Positions 21,772-32,604 of a stretch of DNA of 64,000 bases are shown piece after piece. This DNA comes from Trametes villosa (lineage: Eukaryota > Basidiomycota > Agaricomycetes > Polyporales > Polyporaceae): NCBI GenBank assembly GCA_002964805.2, contig PUDQ02000049.1, positions 186,001 through 250,000 on the forward strand, given 5' to 3'. Numbering within the stretch: position 1 is the first letter of the stretch; each line of letters opens with the position of its first letter. Under the pieces are notes generated by a model. It saw only the letters and a program-made list of their open reading frames with translations. It made no database searches and had not been told where the DNA came from. Position numbers and translations under genes: made by a program.

Positions 21772-23670
21772 CTACTCCTTCGGGTCTGGCCGAGAAGGCT
21801 GGAGGGGCAAGAAAGGATCGGGCAAACAATCGATCAACTCTTGGACGCGCGAGTCTGTGCCCCGGCTCGCCGCCGATTTCTCTCCTACTGACTTCGCATC
21901 CCATCCCGTATATCCTGCCAGCGTCTCGGATGCCGCTGAGCTCGGACGAAGCGACCCTCGTCGGCTGCCCTCCGGCCGCACCATGGCCTCGGGATTGAAG
22001 GCGATCGAGGGAGGGGTCGCGCTACCTCCTGAGGGAGAACCTGCGCGACGACCGAGAAGAGGGGTGAATGATAGGGAAAGATACCCTTCTGAAGTACACG
22101 GATGTGAGCATTCCGTGTACCTGCGAAGAGAAACTCCGCTACGGCTGACCTGTTTCCCGAAATATCGGGGAATTGCGCGCCTCCTCCCCTCCAGAGGTAG
22201 TAGCTTTATGAACATCGCGGGGGGTACTATGAGCCACCGTGCCGCGTTTCCGTCTGCATGTGCACCACAGAGCCGCCGCAAGGGTTCCAATGACCGCCAC
22301 CGCTGCGACTACTATCCCGATGACGGCGTCGAGGGGGACTACCCGGCGACCTCTTCCAGAGCGAGATTCGCCATCACCGTCGCCTGAGCTCGCTTTGCCA
22401 CCCGGGTTAGCAGTGGTTGAAATTGACTGTTGGAAAGAGGGGTTATCCAAACAGAAAATGTCACAGAGATACTACAGCCCTAACCATTGATGCGCTCGGC
22501 GGCGCTGTTGCATATTGCTGAGTACTGGTCACTGCCAGAGCCGAGGTCGTGCTATCATTGGAGGATCCACCCAGCTTATCAAGTGGACATAGAGTCTGGT
22601 AATCTGGTACGAATCGGTTAGAAAACGCCTGATGGGCTTCGGTGCTACAAATGCGTGATGTCTCTGGTGAGTAGAGAAATCCAGGTACGCAGGAGCCGGA
22701 TATAGCTCACTAGCTCCTATTGGTGCCAATAAAAGACTGGTAAGTGCGGCTTTCCCCCATGCTACAACGCTTCACGCACCATTCGGTACCGTTGAGGGGC
22801 AGAAACAGGAAAGCCTTGTTTTCGGGACGGATAGCTTCTATGAAGTTTCCAGCTGGGCATGATCTGAGGAAGTCATTGCGTATGCAGTCGACATGGCGGA
22901 TGCCCATGATGATGGGTTCAGCACTCACGAGAGATTCGACGGCGGTGGAGTTTGGTTGGGGCATTGGCTGAAGTAGGCGGAAAATACCGAAGAGTCTGCG
23001 AGCATCGCACATAAGCTCGATGCAGTAACAATGTGCCATTAACTGAGAAAAAACTCACTGACAGACCCAACCGTGTTGGGGTCGTCGGGTTGCGGTACCC
23101 CTGGTCGCTTCTGCGGGCAGCTATAGTAGTGCAAATCAGGGATTGGCGGCATAACCGATCCCTCAGGCGGTCCTCACTTGATGCACAACATGAGAAGCTG
23201 GAAAGCGGCAGTATTGCAGCAACACTGCGCTGTTTCACGTGTCTAGCATTAGTGATAGCGACCATATGAAGTCACGGATGGTGGCGTACCTAAAGCCGAA
23301 GGGCAAAAGTCGTTCAACGACGGCTGCAGTGAGAACTGAGGCTCGGGTTGCTTATCTGGGAAGCGTCCGATTCAATACTACGCTTGTCCTGTGCGGCTAT
23401 CAAGATACCAGATGCCTAGTGGTGCACTTACAGCTCGAGTTGCTAGACTGTCGGAGGGCGACGTACGTGTCGCCTACGATCATCAATAGAGCCGCTATAT
23501 ACTTCAACATCCATAAAGGAGGACTCACAAGCGGTCTCGCCGAACTTCTCCAAGTACCAGTCTGATTGACCGTCTAAACATATTCCTTGACCCTGCGCAA
23601 ATACTGCACCCAGAAGCAGGTATATGTACGCCAGGGTAGATACGACAAAGGCACGAGATGGCCGCAACAT
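21772..23670 (-). CDS. Copy E: Cys-rich single-pass membrane protein, family of nine
   Basis: Function unknown. From ATG 23670: a signal peptide (VVSTLAYIYLLLGAVFAQ), CLDGQSDWY and ETACE. An exon with YKQPEPQFSLQPSLNDFC follows. Then come CCCNTAAFQLLMLCIK (about 23178-23225), the exon NCPQKRPGVPQPDDPN, and ENKAFLFLPLNGTEW. The transmembrane helix (about 22280-22350) reads AVIGIVVAAVAVIGTLAAALW and is followed by TCRRKR. The tail carries ETLAGYTGWDAKSVGEKS and ends PLQPSRPDPKE, so it groups with B and D. The GETAC ending replaces the usual GETPC. The stalk between the F-L-F motif and the helix is short and its exons are not fully resolved. Confidence 0.7.
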
Positions 23671-23800
23671 CGTTGGCCTGGCTTGGGTCTACGTCCGATT
23701 AGCAGGGAAACAAGACAAAGTGGAGATGTAGGTGGTGCTGGTGTCCCTCTCAATGTCCTACGCAAGCATACTAGATAAAGGTCGCCGGCGCGGTCATCAC

Positions 23801-23817
23801 CGTCGCGCGCACAGGCG
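23801..23817 (-). promoter_or_regulatory. Shared GC-rich upstream box, copy E
   Basis: On the reverse strand CGCCTGTGCGCGCGACG lies about 131 bp before the ATG, with the preceding GCGAAGCTTCGTAAA also shared with copy D (GCGAAGCTTCGTGAA). Confidence 0.4.
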
Positions 23818-25010
23818 TTTACGAAGCTTCGCTGCTATGCCACGCCCTGCGGAGCTAAGATTGAGTTTGGCGTGTCGAAGAGGGCTTCGGTGCAGGAACA
23901 TCATGGGGGTTATACGATATACGGCGCACAGAGCATACAAGCTACCCCAGCCTAGCCCGTACGCACGGCAGCAGCGCTCCGCGGCACTGCTCGCGAACTG
24001 TCAGTGCCAAGATACAGAACACGATTCCGAGAGATATGACGCGCCTTTGGTAACGCAGAGATACGGCCAGGTCGAAGGAGACCGCTCCGCAGGCGAGTTG
24101 TCCAACGGAGCGGCTGGAGTCCCTATTCACGGGCGGTTGTCGAGGCAATGAGGCGCTTCACCATCTAGCAAGTGGGTTGGACAGATGTCATCTGAAACGA
24201 AGTGCGCCCCTCCGGCCTGCGGCCGTTGATCATCTATGCAGCGCGCCAAAAGGTGAAGACGAACTGCCAGCGAGGTGGGTTCTTCATGCGTTCGCTTCGC
24301 GCCCGCTCCCATGACGCACGCCACCTAATCCGTGACTGATACGACCCCAGATATGTGCGAGAGCCCGTTCCGAAACGCCGAGAACATCTTTTCGGCAGTG
24401 TCAAGTGTGCGGCGGAGAACCAAGTTGACGTCCTAGGGAGGACTCGAAGTAGGCCCAGTAGAAGCCTTCGGGGCCTCCTGTAGGTCCGTAACCAGCAAGA
24501 CGCCTCAAGCACACCTTTCGTAAGAGGTCGGCGGACGTACTCAAATTCACTAGCGCAAAATTACGCCTAGTACTCGAGGAGACTCGAGGTCATCCGCGCG
24601 TTGGCCATCAGAGACAGACGGTGGATATTCGGGACTCTGCGCGCGCGCGAGGAATACTAACGGCGAGATGAGGATGATAGAGTAAGTCCTGGATTCGACA
24701 AAAGGACAAGCGCAGATCATATAAGACCAGGTGATCCGAGAGCGACGCTCGGTCGGTTTCGATGGACGTCGACCGTGACGGTTAAGCGCAAGAGACAAGA
24801 TGAGCGCTCGGACAGGATGAGAGTTAAGCGCCCGTTCAGTCTCTCTCATCCCGGCGTTGGTAGTACCGTCCTGTTCTACGGCGACACATATGTCCGCGTC
24901 CACAATGGATCCGCCCAGCGCAACGCCCCGAGTCCATAAATATCCTATAGTATACTCATACATCGCCCTTCACGTCTAAGCGCACTAGCCACGGCGTCGA
25001 TGGGTCGCCC
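23818..25010. other. Intergenic up to the transposon, no gene seen
   Basis: Reverse-strand frames such as 24550-24963 lack recognisable domains. I searched the bases next to the transposon's left end for the missing 3' end of copy F and did not find it. Confidence 0.45.
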
Positions 25011-25027
25011 CATCAGCAAAAGAGCAA
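25011..25027 (+). repeat. Left terminal inverted repeat
   Basis: CATCAGCAAAAGAGCAA, the reverse complement of the right end with one mismatch (A/T at position 13). It begins immediately after the flanking CC. Confidence 0.8.
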
Positions 25028-25688
25028 AAGGCTCGCAAGCCCTTGCGAGCGCTCGCAAGGGCTTGCAATGGCCGAAATCGCTTACAATGTCCCGGCCTAT
25101 AGGGACGGGGCTTATATAGCGTTCCCCCCTCTCTCGGCTACGCTTACAATCGCCTCGGTCACTCGGGATCGTCTCGCGCAGACCAGGTCCTTACATGCGA
25201 TTGAGGACATCCTATAAAGTCATAAGTGTATGCACGAAAATTTATAAAATATAATTTGGGCTGCCGGTTCCATAGCATGGATTCCCGGCAGCCCCGGTGC
25301 TCGTTCTGGCACAGCCCGAAAAGAATGCGAAAAGTCATTATATTATACACACTAACATACAGCAGGGGAGCACTACGGGCACGGGCGCCGAGGCGCGAGA
25401 GCACGAGAACGGGAGGACGGGCGTGAGCGAGAGCGCGCGGAGCCCGGAGAATGCGCGCGCGGGGACGCGGAGCCTGGAAGGCGCGCGCGAGGGACAGAGG
25501 GCGCGGAGGACGCATGCGCGAGGGAGCAAGCCTTGACGATGCGCGCGCGGGCAGTGCGAGACCGTAGGGGAGCGAGAGCGCGTGGGCACGAGCACGGAAG
25601 CCAGTATCAGAGGACCGGGACGGGACGGGCACGAGAGCGAGAGCGGCGGGGACAAGAAGCGCGAGGACGCGCGATGCGAGGCCAGAGA
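25028..25688. other. Transposon left subterminal region and GC-rich low-complexity tract
   Basis: Bases 25,030-25,150 hold repeated CTTGC/TTGCAA and CGCTTACAAT motifs. From about 25,370 to 25,688 a GAG/GCG-rich tract keeps several frames open without coding meaning; it lies in the 3' flank of the element's second gene. Confidence 0.6.
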
Positions 25689-27580
25689 CTAGTTCGAGGA
25701 GCCGGATCCAGACGCGCTGTTGCTGCTAGCACCGCCTGAGAGTTCCCGCGCGAGGGCTGCGAAGTCGTCCTCCTCATCATCGGAGACGTTCGCGTCGGGG
25801 AAGCCGCCGTATACCTCGCTATAAATAACAATTAGTCGTGTCCTGTACAACGTTTCGAGACATACTACTGGTAGAACTCAAGCACCGGCTTGCGGAGAGC
25901 CTCCTGCTCGAAGGCGCGTACGATCTTGTCGTAGAACAGGGCACCGTTGAAGGCTTTCTTGTCTTGAATGCTCCACGACGCCTCCGATGACAGGATGTGT
26001 CGCATCTGTGTACACGGTCAGCAAGAGTTCGCAGCGCGGGTGTACCGGCCTACCAGGCACGCGATGTACGCGATGTTCTCCGGCCGGACGGTGTCGATTC
26101 CATTCGCACGCGAGATCGATGGCCGCCCCGATCCCTCAACTCCCGGCTCATTGGTGGATGACTCCGGGCTTGTCCAAACACAACGATAGCCCTGTGCAGC
26201 CCGGAAGTCCATCAGTATTTGGCATGATCGAGGGGCTACAGCGGCCGTACCTGCTTCAGCAGGTCTCCCATGAAGAGGCCCGTGGCGAGCTCACCAGCGC
26301 GAGAGGTTTCGTTATACGTGAAGGACGGGAACCCTGAGTGGTTCATCTTGAGCTCGCCGTTGCGAATACGTTCCAGGAGCCTGCAGAGGGTCGTGATCAG
26401 AAGATAGACAAGGGCTAGAACGCCGGCTTACGCATCGGGATCCTTGTCGAAGTCGTCCCGATGTTTGCGCCATACAAGCAGCCGCGCGGTCCACAGGCTG
26501 TTCCAGCCCCATTCAGAGCGCTTGCTAGCGAAGATCCCCTTGATGCGCGGGCTGATCACGAGCGGATTCCCGCTGCCCGGCCTCCGGAGTTCCACCTCAG
26601 GAATCCATTTATGGAGGTGCTGCTTGAGGCTCGAGATGTCGGCAGTCCGTGCCTGGCGTCCGTGGTAGTCAATCTACGAAGTACGTCAGTGACTGAGCTG
26701 CATACAGAAGAACAATAGGTCCTACGAAAGTTCCCAGGAGCGTCAAGTCGAGAGGACGCTCTTCGAATAACGGGAGCATAGGCTCCAGGAACGGCGCGCG
26801 TTCCAAGAGCCACTCTCCGATCTTCATGAAGCGCTCCCGTTCGGGCTGGAGGCTGCAATGCCGTGTGAGACCTGCTGACTGATGGTCAGGAGACTACGCA
26901 CCATTCGCGCAGCGAAGCGCTACGCTTGGCGGCCTCTTCGATGGTCGGGGCTGCGCATATAGTCAGCCCCATGACTATATGCTGCCCGATCGCTAAGTAC
27001 GGGCCGTTGTCCCGCATAGCAAAGCGCGCCACTTTGCCAAGATGGCAAAGTGGCGAGTTCGATGGGAGCCTGACAATGTTAGTAGGCAAACACGCGAGTG
27101 ATGTAAGTGCGATCACTCACTGGTCGATCTTCCACCCTGCATCTTGAGATTCTGCCAGGTGCGCGAGGAGTTCTTCAAACTGCTCGCGCACCGCCGCGCT
27201 CACCGGCGCGGGGTCATCTTCGTCGGCAAACGGATCCAGGTCCTCTTCATCTTGTTCTTCTGGACCAAGGCTGGGTACGCGCGGGGGCGGCTCAAACCGG
27301 TCGCGAGAGGCTGCGCGGCGCCCTTCGGGTTGCTGGGAAGGCGCGTGGCTGTGATCCCGGTGCGAGCTTGACGTTGGTTCCCGTCGGCGAGGACTTCGCG
27401 AGCGTCGGTCCGCCGTCGGTTGCGTCTGGGCATGTGCCGGGGTGTTGACGTGTGGCTGCGTCTGTGTGCGCGGCTGCGTCTGAGCGCGCCCTCGTACGGC
27501 GGCCGTGCGTCTGGATAAATACACATATAGTCAATGATAAATGGAATATTCGAGCATTCTTACCGTCCTCGGTGGGCCAT
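25689..27580 (-). CDS. Second transposon gene, unknown function
   Basis: Nine exons: 27580-27564, 27510-27121, 27069-26902, 26852-26726, 26673-26432, 26380-26251, 26191-26054, 26005-25869 and 25818-25689, giving 492 residues in frame. The N-terminal 130 residues are Arg/Gln/Ser-rich and disordered, with an acidic patch (EEQDEEDLDPFADEDD). The folded part contains RDNGPYLAIGQHIVMGL, ERERFMKIGEWLLERAP, PRIKGIFASKRSEWGWNS, LLVWRKHRDDFDKDPDA and MNHSGFPSFTYNET. The C-terminus is acidic then Ser/Gly-rich. I know similar proteins to be abundant in polypore genomes but can name no function. I looked for the TET/JBP iron-binding HxD...H pattern, because fungal transposons can carry it, and did not see a convincing one. 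The first exon is only 17 nt. A 29-bp palindrome sits within exon 3. Confidence 0.75.
27027..27055. repeat. 13-bp inverted repeat inside the second transposon gene
   Basis: Arms CGCCACTTTGCCA and TGGCAAAGTGGCG are separated by 3 nt. It lies in exon 3 just after the acceptor and is translated as SPLCHLGKVA. Confidence 0.75.
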
Positions 27581-27886
27581 GGTGCAGAGGTGGGAGGTGG
27601 GAGGAGGCAGGAGGCAGGAGCAAGAGTTTTTGAGAGCCGGCAGCGTGGAGTGTATTCGAAGACGGCGCGGGCTTTGAATCCGGAGGTGATCAATGCCTTA
27701 TATGGAGCGATACCTGCCAAATCCGGCTGACGCGACGCGGTCGCGTCGAGAAGCTGAAGTCACGTGTGCGCGCAAATCCAGGCGCTCCGCACTTCGCGAT
27801 CTTTTCTTTGCGCTCTGCCCACCACCTCTGCTATGAGGGTACACCCGGTCCTCGGCTTCCTTATATTCTTGGCAACGATCTACCTC
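27581..27886. promoter_or_regulatory. Bidirectional promoter region of the transposon
   Basis: The 306 bp between the two divergent start codons must hold both promoters. A purine-rich GGAGG repeat (about 27585-27625) is the only visible pattern. Confidence 0.45.
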
Positions 27887-30800
27887 ATGAGTACTCTGTG
27901 CTTAGGCTGCAAGAAATCATTCGACCGGATCAACCAGCACCAGCTTCGCTGCACACGCTACCACAATCTTGCCGGCGGTGGCCTCAAGCGGCGCGTTCAA
28001 GAAGATGAAACCGCGCGTCGGGTCAAGGCCCGGAAACTGAGAGAGGATAGGAATGCTGCTGCTGCGGCGAAGGCTGCTGCAGATGCGGAGCGAGCTCGGC
28101 TTTCCGAAGAGGAACGCGCGCGCGAGGAGGTCAGCGGACCGCATATAGTCACTTCGATCCACGCACTGACATAGCAAACTTAGGCGGCGCGTCCCATCGA
28201 GATCCCGACTTTCAGTCGCGCCGGACGGGCGCGATGCGCGCCCGTCTGGCTTCGTCAGGGCGACATGGTCCCGACGTCGCTGGCCGGACTGCCCGAGCAT
28301 ATCCCTCGGCCACCGCCGCCACCGCCTCCCCGTCCTCCTGCGCCCACGGTTGAGGAGGTCCCCGATGAGGAGCCGGCTAACCCTCAGCCTCCTCAGCACA
28401 TGGAGCCACCTCCCATCGAGACTGCCGACAACTCGTTTGGTGTGTTCCGCCGCTATACGGAGGTACCCCCACACGACCCGGAAGAGGGGCTCACAGTCGA
28501 CGCCTTTACGGACATCCCCTCCCACACCGAGGCTCTGCGACCGCAGCAAGACCTTGCAGATCCGACCCGCCCGTTCGGTAGCGTGCGCGCCATTGCCGCC
28601 GCAACCGCCGAGTATTTCACGCCGTTCCTGAACGCCACGGTCTTCCGACTGATGGCGTGGTTCTACTCGGGCTCGGCGGTCAAATCCGCCGCGGAGCTGG
28701 ACCGCCTCGTCCACGACGTCCTCCTCGCACCTGACTTCAATGTCGAAGATCTAGACGGTTTCAGCGCGAAGACGGAACTCACGCGCATGGACAAGCACAC
28801 TCAGGGAACTGAGGAGTTCCCGGCTGCAGACGGCTGGAAGACAGGGACGATCAAGATCGCTCTCCCCAAGGTGAAGGCACGGCATCAGTCTGAAGCCGAC
28901 GCGCCGTCTCTAGAGGTTAAGAACATCTTTTATCGCCCGTTCCTTGCGGCGATCAAGGCCGCCTGTGAAGACATGACCACTGCACGCTTACACTACAACC
29001 CCTTCAAGCTCTTCTCACGGCAGCCGACAACAGCCACGTCTCCATCCCCTCCTGCTTCCTCCCACGACGATTCTCCCTCTCTGTCCACATCCCCCATCCA
29101 CGACCATCCACCGTCGTCGCCCACAGACGACGATGCACAACCTCAGCCCACCCCCGAACGCCTGTACTCCGAGGTGTACAACTCGGACACGCACATCGAG
29201 CTCGACCGCGTTGTCCAAGAGAAGGCCAAGCATGACCGCGAGCCAGGCGACGACCCGAAGACGCCATATGCGGCGGTCCCCATCATGGTATCTTCCGACT
29301 CGACCCACCTCACGAACTTCGGCACCGCGTCTCTTTGGCCAATCTACTTCTACCTGCTTGGGCTCACGAAGTACATCCGCGGGATGCCGACGTCGTTCTC
29401 CGCTCACCACTTAGCGTACATCCCCTCGGTAAGCTGCATCCTCTCGTGTTATTTCTTATGCTGTTTACTGATTTGTCATTCTAGTTGCCCGACATCATAC
29501 AGCAGGTGTACGAGGACGCGTATGGTGCCGCCCCTACCGCCGCCGTCCTTCGGTACTGCAAGAAGGAGCTAATGCAGCAGATCTGGGAGCTTCTCCTTGA
29601 CGACGAATTCGTCAACGCCTACGAGCACGGGTTCCTCGTCCAGTGTGGCGACGGCATCCTCCGTCGACTCTTCCCTCGGATCCTGGTCTACTGTGCCGAC
29701 TACCCGGAGAAGTAAGAGTCTCATCTTCGCCCTCTTCGTCTTACTTGTGCTAACGATGTACTGTACAGATGTCTAATTGCCTGCATCAAGTTCCTGGGCA
29801 AGTGCCCGTGTCCGGACTGTCTTGTAGAGAAGTCCCGTATACATCTTATGGGCACGAAGAACGACTTGGCGACACGGGTCAAGAAGCCGCGAGAGGACAC
29901 CCCGTGGCTCCGCGCGACTCTCGCGCGCGTGCGCGGGTGGATCTTCGGGCGTGGTCTGGGTCCCGAGGGCAAGGCCGTCGAGAACGTCCTCGGTAAGACT
30001 TCGACGTCGGCAAACCAGGTACGCCATCCCTCTCTATCCCCACGCCCAGGGCCATTACTAACAGTAATTCGTAGAGCGCGTTTTCTAGACGCCTGGGGGC
30101 GTTCGGATTCGACATATATCGGGCGCTCGTGCCCGATATCATGCACGAGTTCGAACTCGGCGTGTGGAAGTCGACGCTCACACACCTCGTCCACATTCTC
30201 ACGGCCATCGGGAACTCGGCTGTCATCGAGTTCAATGCACGGTGAGTAGTACATATGCCCGTGAACTCTCTGCGTCATCTAATGATGCCATAGGTTCGCG
30301 CAGGTTCCCACATTCGGCCGTACAACCATCCGCAAGTTCGGCAACAACGTGGCAGGCCTCAAGAAGCTTGCAGCGCGCGACTTTGAAGACCTGATCCAGG
30401 TACACCCTGTCAGGAGTCGGTAATCTTCACGGGCCTGTCGAGCTGACAAAGTTGTGCCTTCTAGTGTGCTATACCCGTATTCGAAGGTCTCCTGCCGGCA
30501 ATCCACGACCGCATTGTCCGGCGGATGCTCTTCCGCCTCGCGATGTGGCACGCCCTTGCCAAACTTCGTCTACACTCGGAGTCCACGCTCGAGGTATTCG
30601 AGGGCGCTGTCACGAACCTAGGTCAAGTTATGAGGGAGTTCATGTCGCGAGTCTGCTCGGAGTACGACACCCGCGAGCTGGATAAGGAGGTCGAGGCACG
30701 ACAGCGCCGGAAGGCGAAGAAGGACACCAAGGGCAAGTCCGCGGCGACCGCAGCGCGCGCGCCAGCATCTGGCAATGCCGATCGCGCGACGAAGGAGTTC

Positions 30801-32314
30801 AACTTGTCGACTTACAAGTTCCACCGTAGCGGCGATGGGCCGCGAGCGGTCCGTCTCATCGGTACTCTCGAAGGAGTATCAACTCAAACGGTACGTCCTC
30901 GCGCGGTTCGTGCCATGTGGTGACTAACCTTACAATTTTTCAGAGCGAGACCGAGCATCGTCGATGCAAACGCTTCTACGCACACACTAACAAGAACGCG
31001 ACATTCGCGTTGCAGATCGCACGTCACGAACGCCGTGAGCGCTTCGCGAACGACGCGCAGAAGCGTGCGCCGCCCGTCGCGAAGCGTGCAGACAAGCGGC
31101 GGCGATTGCTCACCCAGGAGTCGTCGGGGCCGCTAGGCGACAGGGCTCACGACCGCGAATCCATCGGCGTCATGTTGCCTGAGGAGCACACCAAGATCTC
31201 CCTCGAGCAGCGTAGCCCGGAGGATATCTTGGGTTTTGTGCACGATAACGACGGTGATCCAGCGGTACAGGTACGCCGGGCCAGCTAGTACAACTGCGAG
31301 ACACATTAGTACTGATATGTTTGCAGTCGTTCATTCCCGACCTGCGCCGCCACGTCCATTCGCGTCTGCGAGCGGGCAACAACGAGCCCGAGGACGACTA
31401 CGAACCCACCCGCGAAGAACTCGCATCTGTACGCTTTCGCCACGATCGCATGTACATCCACAAGCGGATGCAGGTGAACTTTACGACGTACGACATGCGC
31501 CGCGAGCAAGACTCGATCAACCCGAGCTCACAGGCAGACATCATGCTCCTGGCCCCGCCTGGCTCGCCCCACCCGTATCTCTACGCCCGCGTGCTGGGGA
31601 TCTTCCACGTCAACGCTTATCTTGCCAACGACGAGGCCAGCAAACCGACTGCTCTCCAGGTGCTCTGGGTTCGGTGGTACCAGCTCGACAGCCCCGCCGA
31701 CTGGGGGCTTCACTCGGCCACCCTCCCTCGTGTCACCTTCGCCCATCTCGACGACGAGCCCTTCGGGTTCCTCTCGCCAGATCAAGTTCTCCGCGCCTCG
31801 CACATTATCCCGGCGTTCGCCCACGGTCGATCCGACGTCGCGCTCCCAGGCCATAGCATCGCGCGCCACGACTCGGAAGACGACGAAGACTACAGACGCT
31901 ATTATATTGGGATGTACGTATACACTATCCTATCCTGTGCTGCTCCTACTAACCTACTCTAGATTCGTCGACAGAGACATGTTCATGCGATACCTCGGCG
32001 GCGGTGTAGGACACCGTCAAACCGGCGGCGTCGGCAGCACGATCCCCCACCTCGACACACTCCGCGGTGCCGGCATGGATGAGCCACCTCCGGACGAAGA
32101 CGCCGACATGGACGACCCGGAGGCTCCCCCAGAGGAGCTCCCGGCTGCACCGGCGTCGGACGACGAGGACGAGGACGTCCCAGTGGGCACTGGCGAGGCA
32201 GACGACCCCGACGAGGAGGAGCTCGACTACGGGTACGTGCGCTCGGACGACGAGGAGGACCTGCCGGACCCCCAGGAGGATGGCGACGAGTATCTAGGGT
32301 TCGCGCCGCCGTGA
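27887..32314 (+). CDS. Transposase, Plavaka/CACTA-like
   Basis: Ten exons: 27887-28129, 28184-29428, 29485-29711, 29769-30018, 30075-30241, 30294-30399, 30465-30890, 30944-31270, 31327-31913 and 31963-32314; 1309 residues in frame. The N-terminus has a C-x2-C...H-x3-C zinc-finger-like pattern (CLGCKKSFDRINQHQLRC) and a basic coiled region, probably for DNA binding. The core includes VPIMVSSDSTHLTNFG, SLWPIYFYLLG, YCADYPEKCLIACIKFLG, CPCPDCL, RALVPDIMHEFELGVWKS and FNLSTYKFHRSGDGP, the layout of large basidiomycete transposases. Candidate catalytic acids are the SSDSTH Asp and the DIMHEFELG acids (inference). The C-terminal 90 residues are strongly acidic. ATG 27887 was preferred because it places the zinc finger at the N-terminus. 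No stop or frameshift was found. Confidence 0.8.
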
Positions 32315-32577
32315 GCGCGCTCGGCTTCATGTCGTAGTGATAGTAGTAGCACCTGGCGGCCTCGGCGAGCGTGCGCGTGCCGCGGTCGGTCATTTATTTT
32401 GGCTCGCACAATGCATATATTATGATACTATACGATTACATGCGATATCCTCCTGCGCGGCGCCGCCTTGCCATCGCTCGCGAGGGCCCGCCCCCTCCTC
32501 GCAATCTCTCCCGAGCGAGTGCGAGCGCTTGCAGGTCCCCGCCGAACTTGCAATCCTTGCAATCCTTTGGCGGGCGC

Positions 32578-32594
32578 TTGCACTTTTGCTGATG
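32578..32594 (-). repeat. Right terminal inverted repeat
   Basis: On the reverse strand it reads CATCAGCAAAAGTGCAA, matching the left end except for one base. The flanking bases are CC. Confidence 0.8.
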
Positions 32595-32604
32595 CCGTAC
32601 CCTA

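Larger units (their letters stand above)
25011..32594. mobile_element. Complete DNA transposon, Plavaka/CACTA-like, two divergent genes
   Basis: Both ends carry a terminal inverted repeat, CATCAGCAAAAG then A/T then GCAA. The bases just outside are CC on both sides, compatible with a 2-bp target duplication. Subterminal regions are crowded with CTTGC and TTGCAAT motifs, and the left end has the perfect palindrome GCTCGCAAG-CC-CTTGCGAGC. Inside lie a large transposase gene (+) and a second gene (-), transcribed away from a shared central promoter (27581-27886). Both genes assemble without frame breaks, so the element looks recent and possibly active. The family is assigned from the transposase type and subterminal repeats; a KDZ-type element is the main alternative. 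Confidence 0.8.

Noticed and set aside
25159..25739. Overlapping Arg/Ala-rich frames in both directions at the transposon's left side
   Set aside because: Explained by a degenerate GAG/GCG-rich low-complexity tract; no start context or introns.
25689..27580. Second transposon gene as a TET/JBP dioxygenase
   Set aside because: Fungal transposons can carry TET/JBP genes, but I found no convincing HxD...H iron-binding arrangement in the assembled protein.
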